In this document: piece by piece, positions 56,873-64,000 of the stretch
How positions within the stretch are numbered: the first letter of the stretch is position 1
How the letters are laid out: each line of letters starts with the position of its first letter
Source: Microbacterium terrae
GTDB taxonomy: Bacteria; Actinomycetota; Actinomycetes; Actinomycetales; Microbacteriaceae
DNA: 64,000 bases
Direction of reading: 5' to 3'
NCBI RefSeq assembly: GCF_017831975.1
Contig: NZ_JAFDSS010000001.1
Coordinates: 868,001-932,000, forward strand
Position numbers and translations under genes: made by a program
The notes under the pieces: generated by a model
Database searches by the model: none
The model's input: the letters and a program-made list of their open reading frames with translations, nothing else
What the model was told of the DNA's origin: nothing

Positions 56873-57008
56873 GCGCGGGCTATGGGCCGGCTGTGAAGTG
56901 CACGCCGGCTCTCTTATGCATTTCATAGCCGCCGCCTCGGGAGCGCATCAGTGCCGTTCCTAACGTCGGACTTCGACGGCCGGCAGCGCGCCCGCCAGGA
57001 GGAGACCC

Positions 57009-58490
57009 ATGTACATGACCTATCTGCGGCGGGAGCTGGCCGGCCGCAAGAAGCAGACGATCATCGTCGCGTCGGGCCTGGCCATCGCCATCGCCCTCGT
57101 GATGATCGTGAACTCGCTGGCGGCGGGGGTGAGCAGCGCCCAGGCGCAGGCGCTCGAGTCGGTCTACGGCGTCGGCACCGACCTGACCGTGACCGGAGCC
57201 CAGGCCGAGCCCGGCGAAGGCGGGGGCGGTCAGCGATTCGAGTTCGACGAGGAGGGCGGCTCCACCGGCGACGACGGCACCACCTCGCTCAGCCAGTCGC
57301 GGCTGATGACCGAGCCGATGCGCGCGACGCTCGACGCGTCGACGCTCGACACGGTGACGGCGACCGACGGGGTCGCGGCCGCCTCGGGTGCGCTGAGCCT
57401 CACCAACAGCACCTTCTCGGGCGAGCTGCCCGAGCGGCCCGATCAGTCCACCGACGGCGGCACCGACCAGGGTCAGCAGCCGCAGCAGGGCGACGCCCAG
57501 CAGGGCGGCGGCGGCTTCGGCGGCGGGTCGTTCGACGTCGACTCGTTCACCGTGCTCGGCATCGACGCGTCCGCGGCGGCCATCGGCCCGCTGTCCGCGG
57601 TCGAGGTGACCGACGGTCGCGCCCTCGAGACGAGTGACGCCGGTTCGTACGCGGTCGTGCTCGACGCGACCTACGCGACGACCGCCGAACTCGCCGTCGG
57701 CGACACCATGGACATCGGCGGCACCGACTTCGAGGTCGTCGGCATCGTGGCATCCACCTCCGACGAGGCCGACACCGCGTCGAACGCCTACATCCCGCTC
57801 GATGTCGCACAGGAGCTGTCGGGAGCGGGCGACGTGCTCTCCACCGTGTACGTGCAGGCCGAGTCCTCCGACGCCATCGCGAGCGTGCAGGAGGCCATCG
57901 AGGCCGAGCTCCCCGACGCCACCGTCAGCTCGCAGTCCGATCTCGCATCGACCGTGTCGGGCTCGCTCTCGAGCGCATCCTCGCTCATCACGAACCTCGG
58001 CACGTGGCTCTCGGTCATCGTGCTCGTCGTCGCCCTCGCCCTCGCGGTGCTCTTCACCATCTCGGGTGTCTCGCGCCGCACGCGGGAGTTCGGCACGCTC
58101 AAGGCGATCGGCTGGTCCAACGGGCGCGTCGTCGGACAGGTCGCCGGCGAATCGGTCGTGCAGAGCCTGATCGGCGGCGTCATCGGCCTGATCATCGGCT
58201 TCGCCGGCATCCTCGCCATCAACATCGCCGCGCCGACGATCTCGACAGCGCCGACATCGACCGAGCAGACCGGCCCGGGCGGCGGCATGATGGCCGGCGG
58301 CGGGCCGGGCTTCGGCGACGCGTCGTTCGCGCAGACGTCGAGCGACATCGTGCTGCAGGCGCCGGTCACCCTCTGGGTCGTCGCAGCGGCCATCGGCCTG
58401 GCCGTCGCCGGCGGGCTCCTCGCCGGTGCGTTCGGCGGGTGGCGAGCTGCGCGCCTCAGCCCCGCCGAGGCGCTGCGATCGGTGGGCTGA
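57009..58490 (+). CDS. ABC transporter permease, MacB/FtsX type
   Basis: 493-residue permease of an efflux or lipoprotein-type exporter. TM1 is at about 18-40, followed by a large external MacB-PCD-like domain (about 41-320) that includes a Gly/Gln/Asp-rich low-complexity loop (about 140-180). The FtsX domain has three membrane segments near 335-360, 385-410 and 455-480; FGTLKAIGWSNGRVVGQV is the typical cytoplasmic coupling stretch. The ATG has a strong AGGAGGAG site. The ATPase gene follows; the divergent two-component system is the probable regulator. Confidence 0.92.
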   Translation: MYMTYLRRELAGRKKQTIIVASGLAIAIALVMIVNSLAAGVSSAQAQALESVYGVGTDLTVTGAQAEPGEGGGGQRFEFDEEGGSTGDDGTTSLSQSRLMTEPMRATLDASTLDTVTATDGVAAASGALSLTNSTFSGELPERPDQSTDGGTDQGQQPQQGDAQQGGGGFGGGSFDVDSFTVLGIDASAAAIGPLSAVEVTDGRALETSDAGSYAVVLDATYATTAELAVGDTMDIGGTDFEVVGIVASTSDEADTASNAYIPLDVAQELSGAGDVLSTVYVQAESSDAIASVQEAIEAELPDATVSSQSDLASTVSGSLSSASSLITNLGTWLSVIVLVVALALAVLFTISGVSRRTREFGTLKAIGWSNGRVVGQVAGESVVQSLIGGVIGLIIGFAGILAINIAAPTISTAPTSTEQTGPGGGMMAGGGPGFGDASFAQTSSDIVLQAPVTLWVVAAAIGLAVAGGLLAGAFGGWRAARLSPAEALRSVG

Positions 58491-58549
58491 CCGTGTCCGA
58501 CCCGACCACCACCACGACGACCCCGCCCCACCCGACAGGAGACGACGCC

Positions 58550-59275
58550 ATGACCATGATCGACAGCGATCGAACCGAGACGACGGATGCCGCGCCCGCG
58601 GCCATCTACCGCCTCCACGGGGTCACCCGCACGTACAAGCAGAAGGAGCGGATCGTCAAGGCGCTCACCGGCGTCGACGTCGAGATCGCCGAGGGCGAGT
58701 TCGTCACGATCCAGGGGCCGACCGGCGGCGGGAAGTCGACGCTGCTGCAGCTGCTGGGCGCGCTCGACCGGCCGTCCGCCGGCTCGGTGCACCTCGGCGC
58801 ACTCGACATCTCGACGGCGTCGAACGCCGAGCTCGGGCGCGTCCGTGCCACGGAGATCGGCTTCGTGTTCCAGGGGTTCAACCTGATCCCCACCCTGACC
58901 GCCGCCGAGAACGTCGACATGGCGCTCGAACCGCTGCGGCTGGCGAAGACCGAGCGCGCCGCGCGGGTCGCCGAAGCTCTCGAGCACGTCGGGCTCGCCG
59001 ACCGGGCCGATCACAAGCCGACCGAGCTCTCCGGCGGTCAGCAGCAGCGCGTCGCCATCGCCCGCGCGATCGTGAAGCGCCCGCGCGTGCTGCTCGCCGA
59101 CGAGCCGACGGGCAACCTCGACGAGAGCATGCGCGACGAGATCCTCACCCTCCTCGAGCGGCTCAACGCCGAGGGGCTGACGCTCATCGCCGTGACGCAC
59201 GACTCGGCGGTGGCGCGCCGGGCGAGCCGTCGCCTGCGCCTCGAGAAGGGAACCGTGCGCGACATCACGCGGTGA
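58550..59275 (+). CDS. ABC transporter ATP-binding protein, MacB/LolD type
   Basis: Partner ATPase of the preceding permease, 241 residues. Walker A GPTGGGKST (56-64; Gly for the usual Ser at the fourth position), Q-loop in FVFQGFNLIPTLTAAENV, signature LSGGQQQRVAIARA, Walker B LLADEPTGNLD, and H-loop VTHDSA. The start at ATG 58,550 is preferred because AGGAGA lies 9 nt upstream; a GTG at 58,493, 3 nt after the permease stop, would add a Thr/Pro-rich stretch of 19 residues. Confidence 0.93.
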   Translation: MTMIDSDRTETTDAAPAAIYRLHGVTRTYKQKERIVKALTGVDVEIAEGEFVTIQGPTGGGKSTLLQLLGALDRPSAGSVHLGALDISTASNAELGRVRATEIGFVFQGFNLIPTLTAAENVDMALEPLRLAKTERAARVAEALEHVGLADRADHKPTELSGGQQQRVAIARAIVKRPRVLLADEPTGNLDESMRDEILTLLERLNAEGLTLIAVTHDSAVARRASRRLRLEKGTVRDITR

Positions 59276-59330
59276 GGTCGCCGCTCAGGCGGCACCCGTG
59301 GCGTGCTGACGGTGTGCTGCCGGCGGCGGC

Positions 59331-60320
59331 TCAGCCGGCGGACCGGGCGAAGGCCGCGATGCGATCGAACACCGCATCGCGGCCTTCGTCGATCACCTGT
59401 TCCTCGGGGTGGTCGTCGTAATACGCGAGAATCCGCCGGGCGCCCTCGTCGAACGTGATCGTGGTGCGGAAGTCGGGGACGAGCGCAGTGACCTTCGTGT
59501 TGTCGAAGACCATGGAGTGTGCCTTGTCGCCGATGAGCGTCGGGCCGAGATCGGGGGCGAACGCGGCGATGGCGTCGGATGCCACGTGCACGAGGTCGGG
59601 GCTCGAGACACCTGCCGCATCCGCGAGCCAGCCGTAGATCCGGTTCCACGACGGCGCGTGCGAACCGGTGATCGTGAATGCCTCGCCGATCGCCTCGGGG
59701 TTGCCCAGGAGCCCGGCGAACGCGACGGCGAAGTCGTCGCTGTGCGTGATGGTCCACAGGCTCGTGCCGTCGCCGTGGACGATCACCGGGCGGCCGGCGC
59801 GCAGGCGCGCGATGTCGGTCCAGCCGCCGAGGGTCGGGATCATCCGCTCGTCATAGGTGTGCGACGGGCGGATGATCGTCACCGGCAGACCGCGCTCGCG
59901 ATGGGCGGCGACCAGGACGTCCTCGCAGGCGATCTTGTCGCGGGAGTACTGCCAGAACGGGTTGCGCAGCGGCGTGGACTCGGTCACCGGGAGTCGACGC
60001 GGGGGCTTCTCGTAGGCGGATGCCGAGCTGATGAACACGTACTGCCCGGTGCGGCCCTCGAACAGGTCGAGGTCGGTGCGGATGTGCTCGGGCGTGAAGG
60101 CCAGGAACTCCGCGACCACGTCGAAGCGGCGCTCGCCCAGCGCGGCGCGGACGGCGCCGGCATCGCGGACGTCCGCCTGCAGAATTGTCACCTCGGGCGG
60201 GAGCGGGCGGCGTGCGCCGCCCCGGTTGAGCACGGTCACCTGATGGCCGAGGGCGACCGAGCGTCGCACGCAGGCCGCGCTGATGGTTCCGGTGCCGCCG
60301 ATGTAGAGGATGCTCGTCAC
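59331..60320 (-). CDS. NAD-dependent epimerase/dehydratase (extended SDR)
   Basis: 329 residues. Rossmann motif YIGGTGTISAACVRR at the N-terminus with GxxGxI spacing, then YVFISSASAYEKPP and catalytic-type YSRDKIACEDVL (YxxxK), and RPSHTYDERM. It resembles the group of NAD-binding proteins related to UDP-glucose 4-epimerase and CSP41-like proteins; the true substrate is unknown. GTG 60,320 follows TAGGCT (60,328-60,333, minus strand) by 7 nt. Divergent from the FAD oxidase. Confidence 0.87.
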   Translation of the reverse strand: MTSILYIGGTGTISAACVRRSVALGHQVTVLNRGGARRPLPPEVTILQADVRDAGAVRAALGERRFDVVAEFLAFTPEHIRTDLDLFEGRTGQYVFISSASAYEKPPRRLPVTESTPLRNPFWQYSRDKIACEDVLVAAHRERGLPVTIIRPSHTYDERMIPTLGGWTDIARLRAGRPVIVHGDGTSLWTITHSDDFAVAFAGLLGNPEAIGEAFTITGSHAPSWNRIYGWLADAAGVSSPDLVHVASDAIAAFAPDLGPTLIGDKAHSMVFDNTKVTALVPDFRTTITFDEGARRILAYYDDHPEEQVIDEGRDAVFDRIAAFARSAG

Positions 60321-60327
60321 GTCCGCG

Positions 60328-60425
60328 AGCCTACGCCCGCGGAGCGGGATCGGGATCGACGCCGGGCCCGCCATCGGGCGCGGCATCGCGAGGCCCTGGT
60401 CGATGTCGGCGGCGACCTCTAACCT
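60328..60425. promoter_or_regulatory. Divergent leaderless-type promoters (epimerase / FAD oxidase)
   Basis: TAGGCT on the minus strand (60,328-60,333) and TAACCT on the plus strand (60,420-60,425), each 7 nt from its start codon. Confidence 0.55.
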
Positions 60426-60432
60426 GGCGGGC

Positions 60433-61758
60433 ATGAGCAACGACGACCTCGGCGCCGGTGCGGTCAGCACCCTCATCCGTCCGGGCGACGCGGAGTGGGA
60501 CTCCGCGCGCCGCTTCCATTCCGGCATCGGCTCGCCGGCCGCGATCATCCGCGCGAGCTCCGTCGACGATGTCAGCGATGCCGTGCGCTACGCCGCCGGG
60601 CAGCGCCTCGACGTCACGATCCGCGGCGGCGGGCACAGTGCCTGGTGCGGTCTGCCCGGCGGCCTCACCCTCGACATCGGCGCGCTCGACGACGTGTCGG
60701 TCGACGGCACGCTTGTGCACGTCGGCGGGGGAGCGACGTGGGGCGCCGTCGCGGCGGTGCTGGCCGGTCACGGTCTCGGGATCAGCTCGGGCGACACCGC
60801 GTCGGTGGGGGTGGGCGGGCTCACGCTCGGGGGCGGCATCGGACTCATGGTGCGCGCGTGGGGTCTGGCAGCAGACCAGCTGGTGGGGGCTCAGCTGGTC
60901 ACCGCGCGAGGAGCCGTCGTCGAGATCGACGACAGCTCGCACTCCGAGCTGATGTGGGCGCTGCGCGGCGGCGGAGGCAACTTCGGTGTGGTGACGCGGT
61001 TCGACTTCCGAGCGCATCCGCTCGAGGGCGTCGTCGCGGCGAGTCTCGGCATCGAGGGCGACGCCCGCCCGGTGCTGCAGACGCTGCGCGCCGTGATGGC
61101 CGACGCCCCGCGTGAGCTGACGGTGACGTACATGGACGTGCCGGCGATGGACCCGAGCGCACCGGCGGGGGCGTCCATCGAGGCGGTGTGGGCCGGGTCC
61201 GACGTCGGCGCCGCGCGTGCCGCCCTCGCACCGCTGCTCGCGCTGTCGCAGGTGAGCGAGCGCGAGTTCGGGCACACGCCGTACCCCGACGTGCTGCTGC
61301 ACGCACCCGAGTTCGATCCCGAGAACCCGATGCCCGGGTTCGTCGGCGGCAACGCGCTGGTCGAGGTGCTCGACGACGACGTGATCGACCGCCTGGTGTC
61401 GTTCCGCGAGTCTCGGCCCGCCTCGGTCGCGATGCTGCGGTCGCTCGGCGGCGCCTATGGCGACATCGAGCAGTCGGCCACGGCGTTCCCCGCGCGTGGA
61501 GCCACGTGGTTCGCGATGGCCGGCGCCTTCGACATTCCGGGCATGCTCGACGACGACGCGCGGGCTGCGGCGGAGCGCGACTGGGCGGCCATCGAGGCGC
61601 TCGGTGCCGGGGTGTACGGCAACTTCACGACGTCGACCGAGGCGGACTGGGCGACCCGCATGTACCCGCCCGAGACCATGGCGCGCCTCGCGGCCGTCAA
61701 GCGCGAGTGGGACCCGACGAACGTGTTCTGCCGCAACCACAACGTGGTTCCCGCCTGA
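60433..61758 (+). CDS. FAD-linked oxidase, berberine-bridge-enzyme (BBE) family
   Basis: 441-residue flavoprotein. The FAD-binding region reads TIRGGGHSAWCGLPGG, where the His of GGGH is the expected 8-alpha-histidyl FAD attachment site. SVGVGGLTLGGGIG follows; the second covalent Cys of two-point-attached members is absent. The C-terminal BBE motif ends in VKREWDPTNVFCRNHN. No signal peptide. The ATG at 60,433 follows TAACCT by 7 nt. Family members oxidise sugars, alkaloids or polyketides; substrate unknown. A strong hairpin terminator follows. Confidence 0.9.
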   Translation: MSNDDLGAGAVSTLIRPGDAEWDSARRFHSGIGSPAAIIRASSVDDVSDAVRYAAGQRLDVTIRGGGHSAWCGLPGGLTLDIGALDDVSVDGTLVHVGGGATWGAVAAVLAGHGLGISSGDTASVGVGGLTLGGGIGLMVRAWGLAADQLVGAQLVTARGAVVEIDDSSHSELMWALRGGGGNFGVVTRFDFRAHPLEGVVAASLGIEGDARPVLQTLRAVMADAPRELTVTYMDVPAMDPSAPAGASIEAVWAGSDVGAARAALAPLLALSQVSEREFGHTPYPDVLLHAPEFDPENPMPGFVGGNALVEVLDDDVIDRLVSFRESRPASVAMLRSLGGAYGDIEQSATAFPARGATWFAMAGAFDIPGMLDDDARAAAERDWAAIEALGAGVYGNFTTSTEADWATRMYPPETMARLAAVKREWDPTNVFCRNHNVVPA

Positions 61759-61773
61759 CGTCGCCCAGAAACG

Positions 61774-61807
61774 ACCGACGACCGGGGACAGATCCCCGGT
61801 CGTCGGT
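61774..61807. terminator. Perfect 15-bp hairpin between convergent genes
   Basis: ACCGACGACCGGGGA pairs with TCCCCGGTCGTCGGT across a 4-nt loop. It lies 16 bp after the FAD oxidase stop and 33 bp before the gnd stop, so it can serve both strands. No U-tract. Confidence 0.8.
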
Positions 61808-61839
61808 GGTGCGTAGCGAGGCGGTCGGCCTCGCCTGCG

Positions 61840-63288
61840 TCAGTGGGTGTCTTCGGCTTCGATCTCGGTGCGGTCGCCCGACCACAGCGTGTGGAAGGTG
61901 CCTTCCTTGTCGATGCGCTTGTACGTGTGGGCGCCGAAGAAGTCGCGCTGGCCCTGCACGAGGGCGGCGGGGAGCCGCTCGGCGCGCAGCCCGTCGTAGT
62001 ACGACAGCGACGACGAGAACGCGGGTGCCGGGATTCCGGCGCCTGCGGCGGTCGACACGATCCGGCGCCAGGCACCCTGGGCGCGGCCGAGGGCCTCGAC
62101 GAAGTACGGCGCGGTGAGGAGCACGGGAAGACCCGGCTCGGCGTCGTACGCGTCGGCGATGCGGTTGAGGAACTGGGCGCGGATGATGCAGCCGGCACGC
62201 CAGATCTTCGACACGGCGCCGAGGTCGATGGTCCAGTCGTACTCGGCTGCACCGGCGCGGATCTCGTCGAAGCCCTGCGAGTACGCGACGATCTTCGACG
62301 CGTAGAGGGCGAGGCGCACATCCTCGATGAAGGCGTCGACGTCGTCGACGGTGAGCTCTTCTTCAGCGCCGGGCAGGTCGCGCGAGACCGCGCGCTGCTC
62401 GGGGTGGCTCGACAGCGACCGGGCGAACGTCGCCTCGGCGATGCCCGACACCGGAACGCCGAGCGAGAGGGCGGTCTGCACGGTCCACGCGCCGGTGCCC
62501 TTGGCGCCGGCCTGGTCGAGGATGACGTCGACGAGCGGCTTGCCCGTCTCGGCGTCGATCTGGCGGAGCACCTCGGCCGTGATCTCGATGAGGTACGACT
62601 CGAGCTCGCCGGTGTTCCACTCGGCGAACACATCGGCGATCTCCGCCGGAGTCTTGCCGGTGCCGCGGCGGATCAGGTCGTACGCCTCGGCGATGAGCTG
62701 CATGTCGGCGTACTCGATGCCGTTGTGCACCATCTTCACGAAGTGGCCGGCGCCGTCGTGGCCGACGTGCGTGACGCACGGCTCGCCCTCGGCGACCGCA
62801 GCGATCGACTTCAGGATCGGGCCGAGGGTGACCCACGACTCGTCCGAACCGCCGGGCATGATCGACGGGCCGAGGAGTGCGCCCTCCTCGCCACCCGAGA
62901 TGCCGGCGCCGACGAAGTTGATGCCGGTCTCGCGGACGGCCTTCTCGCGGCGGATGGTGTCGGTGAAGAGGGCATTGCCGCCGTCGACGATGATGTCGCC
63001 GGCCTCGAACACCTCGACGAGAGAGTCGATGACCGCGTCGGTCGGGCCGCCGGCCTTGACCATGATGATCGCGGTGCGGGGCTTGGCGAGCGTCGCGGCG
63101 AACTCCTCGTACGAGAAGGCGGGGACGAAGCCCGCCTCAGGGTGGTCGGCGACCAGTTCGTCGGTCTTCGACCGGGAGCGGTTGAAGACCGCCACCGTGT
63201 TGCCTTCACGGCTCGCCAGGTTGCGGGCGAGGTTGGACCCCATCACCGCAAGTCCCACCACACCGATATTCGCTGACTGCTCGGTCAC
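61840..63288 (-). CDS. gnd: 6-phosphogluconate dehydrogenase, decarboxylating (NADP type)
   Basis: Oxidative pentose-phosphate enzyme turning 6-phosphogluconate into ribulose-5-phosphate, CO2 and NADPH. 482 residues, the long form. Motifs: GLAVMGSNLARNLASR (dinucleotide site), SGGEEGALLGPSIMPGG, GAGHFVKMVHNGIEYADMQ (catalytic Lys and substrate site), and DQAGAKGTGAWT. The GTG start has AGAGGAG 5 nt upstream. Divergence of 6-phosphogluconate between this enzyme and KDPG aldolase chemistry may explain the neighbour upstream. Confidence 0.96.
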   Translation of the reverse strand: MTEQSANIGVVGLAVMGSNLARNLASREGNTVAVFNRSRSKTDELVADHPEAGFVPAFSYEEFAATLAKPRTAIIMVKAGGPTDAVIDSLVEVFEAGDIIVDGGNALFTDTIRREKAVRETGINFVGAGISGGEEGALLGPSIMPGGSDESWVTLGPILKSIAAVAEGEPCVTHVGHDGAGHFVKMVHNGIEYADMQLIAEAYDLIRRGTGKTPAEIADVFAEWNTGELESYLIEITAEVLRQIDAETGKPLVDVILDQAGAKGTGAWTVQTALSLGVPVSGIAEATFARSLSSHPEQRAVSRDLPGAEEELTVDDVDAFIEDVRLALYASKIVAYSQGFDEIRAGAAEYDWTIDLGAVSKIWRAGCIIRAQFLNRIADAYDAEPGLPVLLTAPYFVEALGRAQGAWRRIVSTAAGAGIPAPAFSSSLSYYDGLRAERLPAALVQGQRDFFGAHTYKRIDKEGTFHTLWSGDRTEIEAEDTH

Positions 63289-63416
63289 TCGAACTCCTCT
63301 TTCGTCGATCCTGGTCCAGCCTAGAGTCTGCCCTGCGCGTGTTACACCGCCGGGGCGTGACGCTCACGTCGAGGGGACCCCGATTGTGAGCGCGGTCATC
63401 GATCGCACGGCGATCG

Positions 63417-64000
63417 TCAGTCGAGCCCGCGGAGGCTCTGCACCGCGGCGACCGCATCCGCCGTCGCGGCCGAGATCTCGCCCCACGCCCGCGCTTCGAC
63501 CGCCGAGGCGGGAAGCATCCACGACCCGCCGACGGCGGCGACCTGGGCGATGCCGAGATAGTCCGCGAGGTTCGCCGGACCGATGCCGCCGGTCGGGAGG
63601 AACGTGACATCGCCGAACGGCGCCGCGAGCGCCCGGATGGCCGCCGCTCCGCCCGAGGTCTGTGCCGGGAAGAACTTCACGGTGGTGAGGCCGAGCTCCA
63701 GAGCCGCCTGCACCTCCGTGGCGGTCACGGCACCCGGGATCACGGGGACGCCGTGCTCGAGCGCGCGCTCGACGACCGCCCGCGAGGTGCCGGGCGAGAC
63801 GATGTACTGCGCACCGGCCGCGACCGCCCGATCGACCTGCGCGGTCGTCGTCACGGTGCCGGCGCCGAGGAGGATGTCGCCGCGCTCGGCGACGCGGGCG
63901 ATGGCGTCCGCTGCCGCCGGGGTGCGGAACGTCACCTCGGCGACCGGGAGCCCCCCATCGGCAAGTGCGCCGGCGATGGCTGCGCCCTCGTCCGCCGTCC
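63417..64000 (-). CDS. eda: KDPG/KHG aldolase (Eda), 5' end outside window
   Basis: Class I aldolase cleaving 2-keto-3-deoxy-6-phosphogluconate to pyruvate and glyceraldehyde-3-phosphate, or 4-hydroxy-2-oxoglutarate to pyruvate and glyoxylate. About 194 C-terminal residues are visible of the usual 205-215, and the start lies beyond the right edge. Catalytic residues: Glu in VAEVTFRTP and Schiff-base Lys in TTVKFFPAQ; phosphate loop PTGGIGPAN. The 128-bp gap to gnd has GTGACGCTCAC (63,357-63,367), a small inverted repeat that could be an operator or read-through hairpin. Confidence 0.92.
   Translation of the reverse strand, partial: TADEGAAIAGALADGGLPVAEVTFRTPAAADAIARVAERGDILLGAGTVTTTAQVDRAVAAGAQYIVSPGTSRAVVERALEHGVPVIPGAVTATEVQAALELGLTTVKFFPAQTSGGAAAIRALAAPFGDVTFLPTGGIGPANLADYLGIAQVAAVGGSWMLPASAVEARAWGEISAATADAVAAVQSLRGLD

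Noticed and set aside
59319..59339. Terminator hairpin GCCGGC/GCCGGC between the ABC ATPase and the epimerase
   Set aside because: Only a 6-bp stem, partly inside the epimerase stop region; too weak to call.
63357..63367. GTGACGCTCAC as a defined operator for gnd or eda
   Set aside because: Four-base arms occur often by chance at this composition, and there is no second copy.

Overview
The window is about 70% G+C. It carries a gene order typical of Actinobacteria: a protein O-mannosyltransferase gene divergent from rsmI, then metG, tatD, ksgA, ispE, an ABC-F gene, tRNA-Gln, glmU and prs. It also has many leaderless-type starts, with a TAnnnT -10 box 6-9 nt before ATG/GTG. Together with the repeat families seen, this points to a Microbacteriaceae member, most likely Microbacterium or a close relative. 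The genus is an inference. No phage, transposase, CRISPR array or rRNA operon was seen. The DNA is almost fully coding; the only gap above 300 bp is 15,152-15,629, which holds a repeat cluster.

Layout. 1-3,723 (minus): a ROK repressor followed by a xylose/ribose-type ABC importer (lipoprotein, single-domain ATPase, permease cut by the window edge). 3,842-11,067: FAD-linked oxidase, alpha/beta hydrolase, NYN-LOTUS protein, Gfo/Idh oxidoreductase, M20 peptidase and a MetY-type sulfhydrylase. 11,159-18,910: the DEAH helicase HrpA with a repeat inserted in frame, an intergenic repeat cluster, an ArsR-type regulator whose reading frame continues without a stop into an aldo/keto reductase, and a YyaL/DUF255 protein. 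18,959-21,443: mannosyltransferase and rsmI. 21,510-28,788: a beta-galactoside locus (MalG-, MalF- and MalE-type proteins, a GH42 beta-galactosidase and a divergent LacI repressor) with two matching operators. The importer has no ATPase of its own and probably borrows a shared MsiK-type subunit.

28,888-48,728 is the housekeeping block (metG, tatD, ksgA, ispE, ABC-F, tRNA-Gln, glmU, prs). It is interrupted by accessory genes: NUDIX, two MFS transporters, an SDR, a metallophosphoesterase with a structured leader, a Stealth sugar-phosphotransferase, an aldo/keto reductase, an Eis-like acetyltransferase, a DUF1254/DUF1214 protein and a MarR regulator. rpfB, which sits between tatD and ksgA in mycobacteria, is absent.

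48,779-59,275: a P-type cation ATPase; a compact extracytosolic flavin electron-transfer module (FMN-binding lipoprotein, ApbE flavinyltransferase, and an RnfD/NqrB-like membrane domain fused to an NAD(P)H:flavin reductase); and a two-component system divergent from a MacB/FtsX-type ABC exporter. 59,331-64,000: NAD-dependent epimerase, a berberine-bridge-type FAD oxidase, a strong hairpin terminator, 6-phosphogluconate dehydrogenase, and a KDPG/KHG aldolase cut by the window end.

The most unusual items are the regulator-enzyme read-through at 15,630-16,991, the fused flavin electron-transfer module at 51,555-54,497 with its signal-less ApbE, the repeat array at 15,241-15,508, the in-frame repeat in hrpA, and the multi-stem leader of the phosphoesterase gene.
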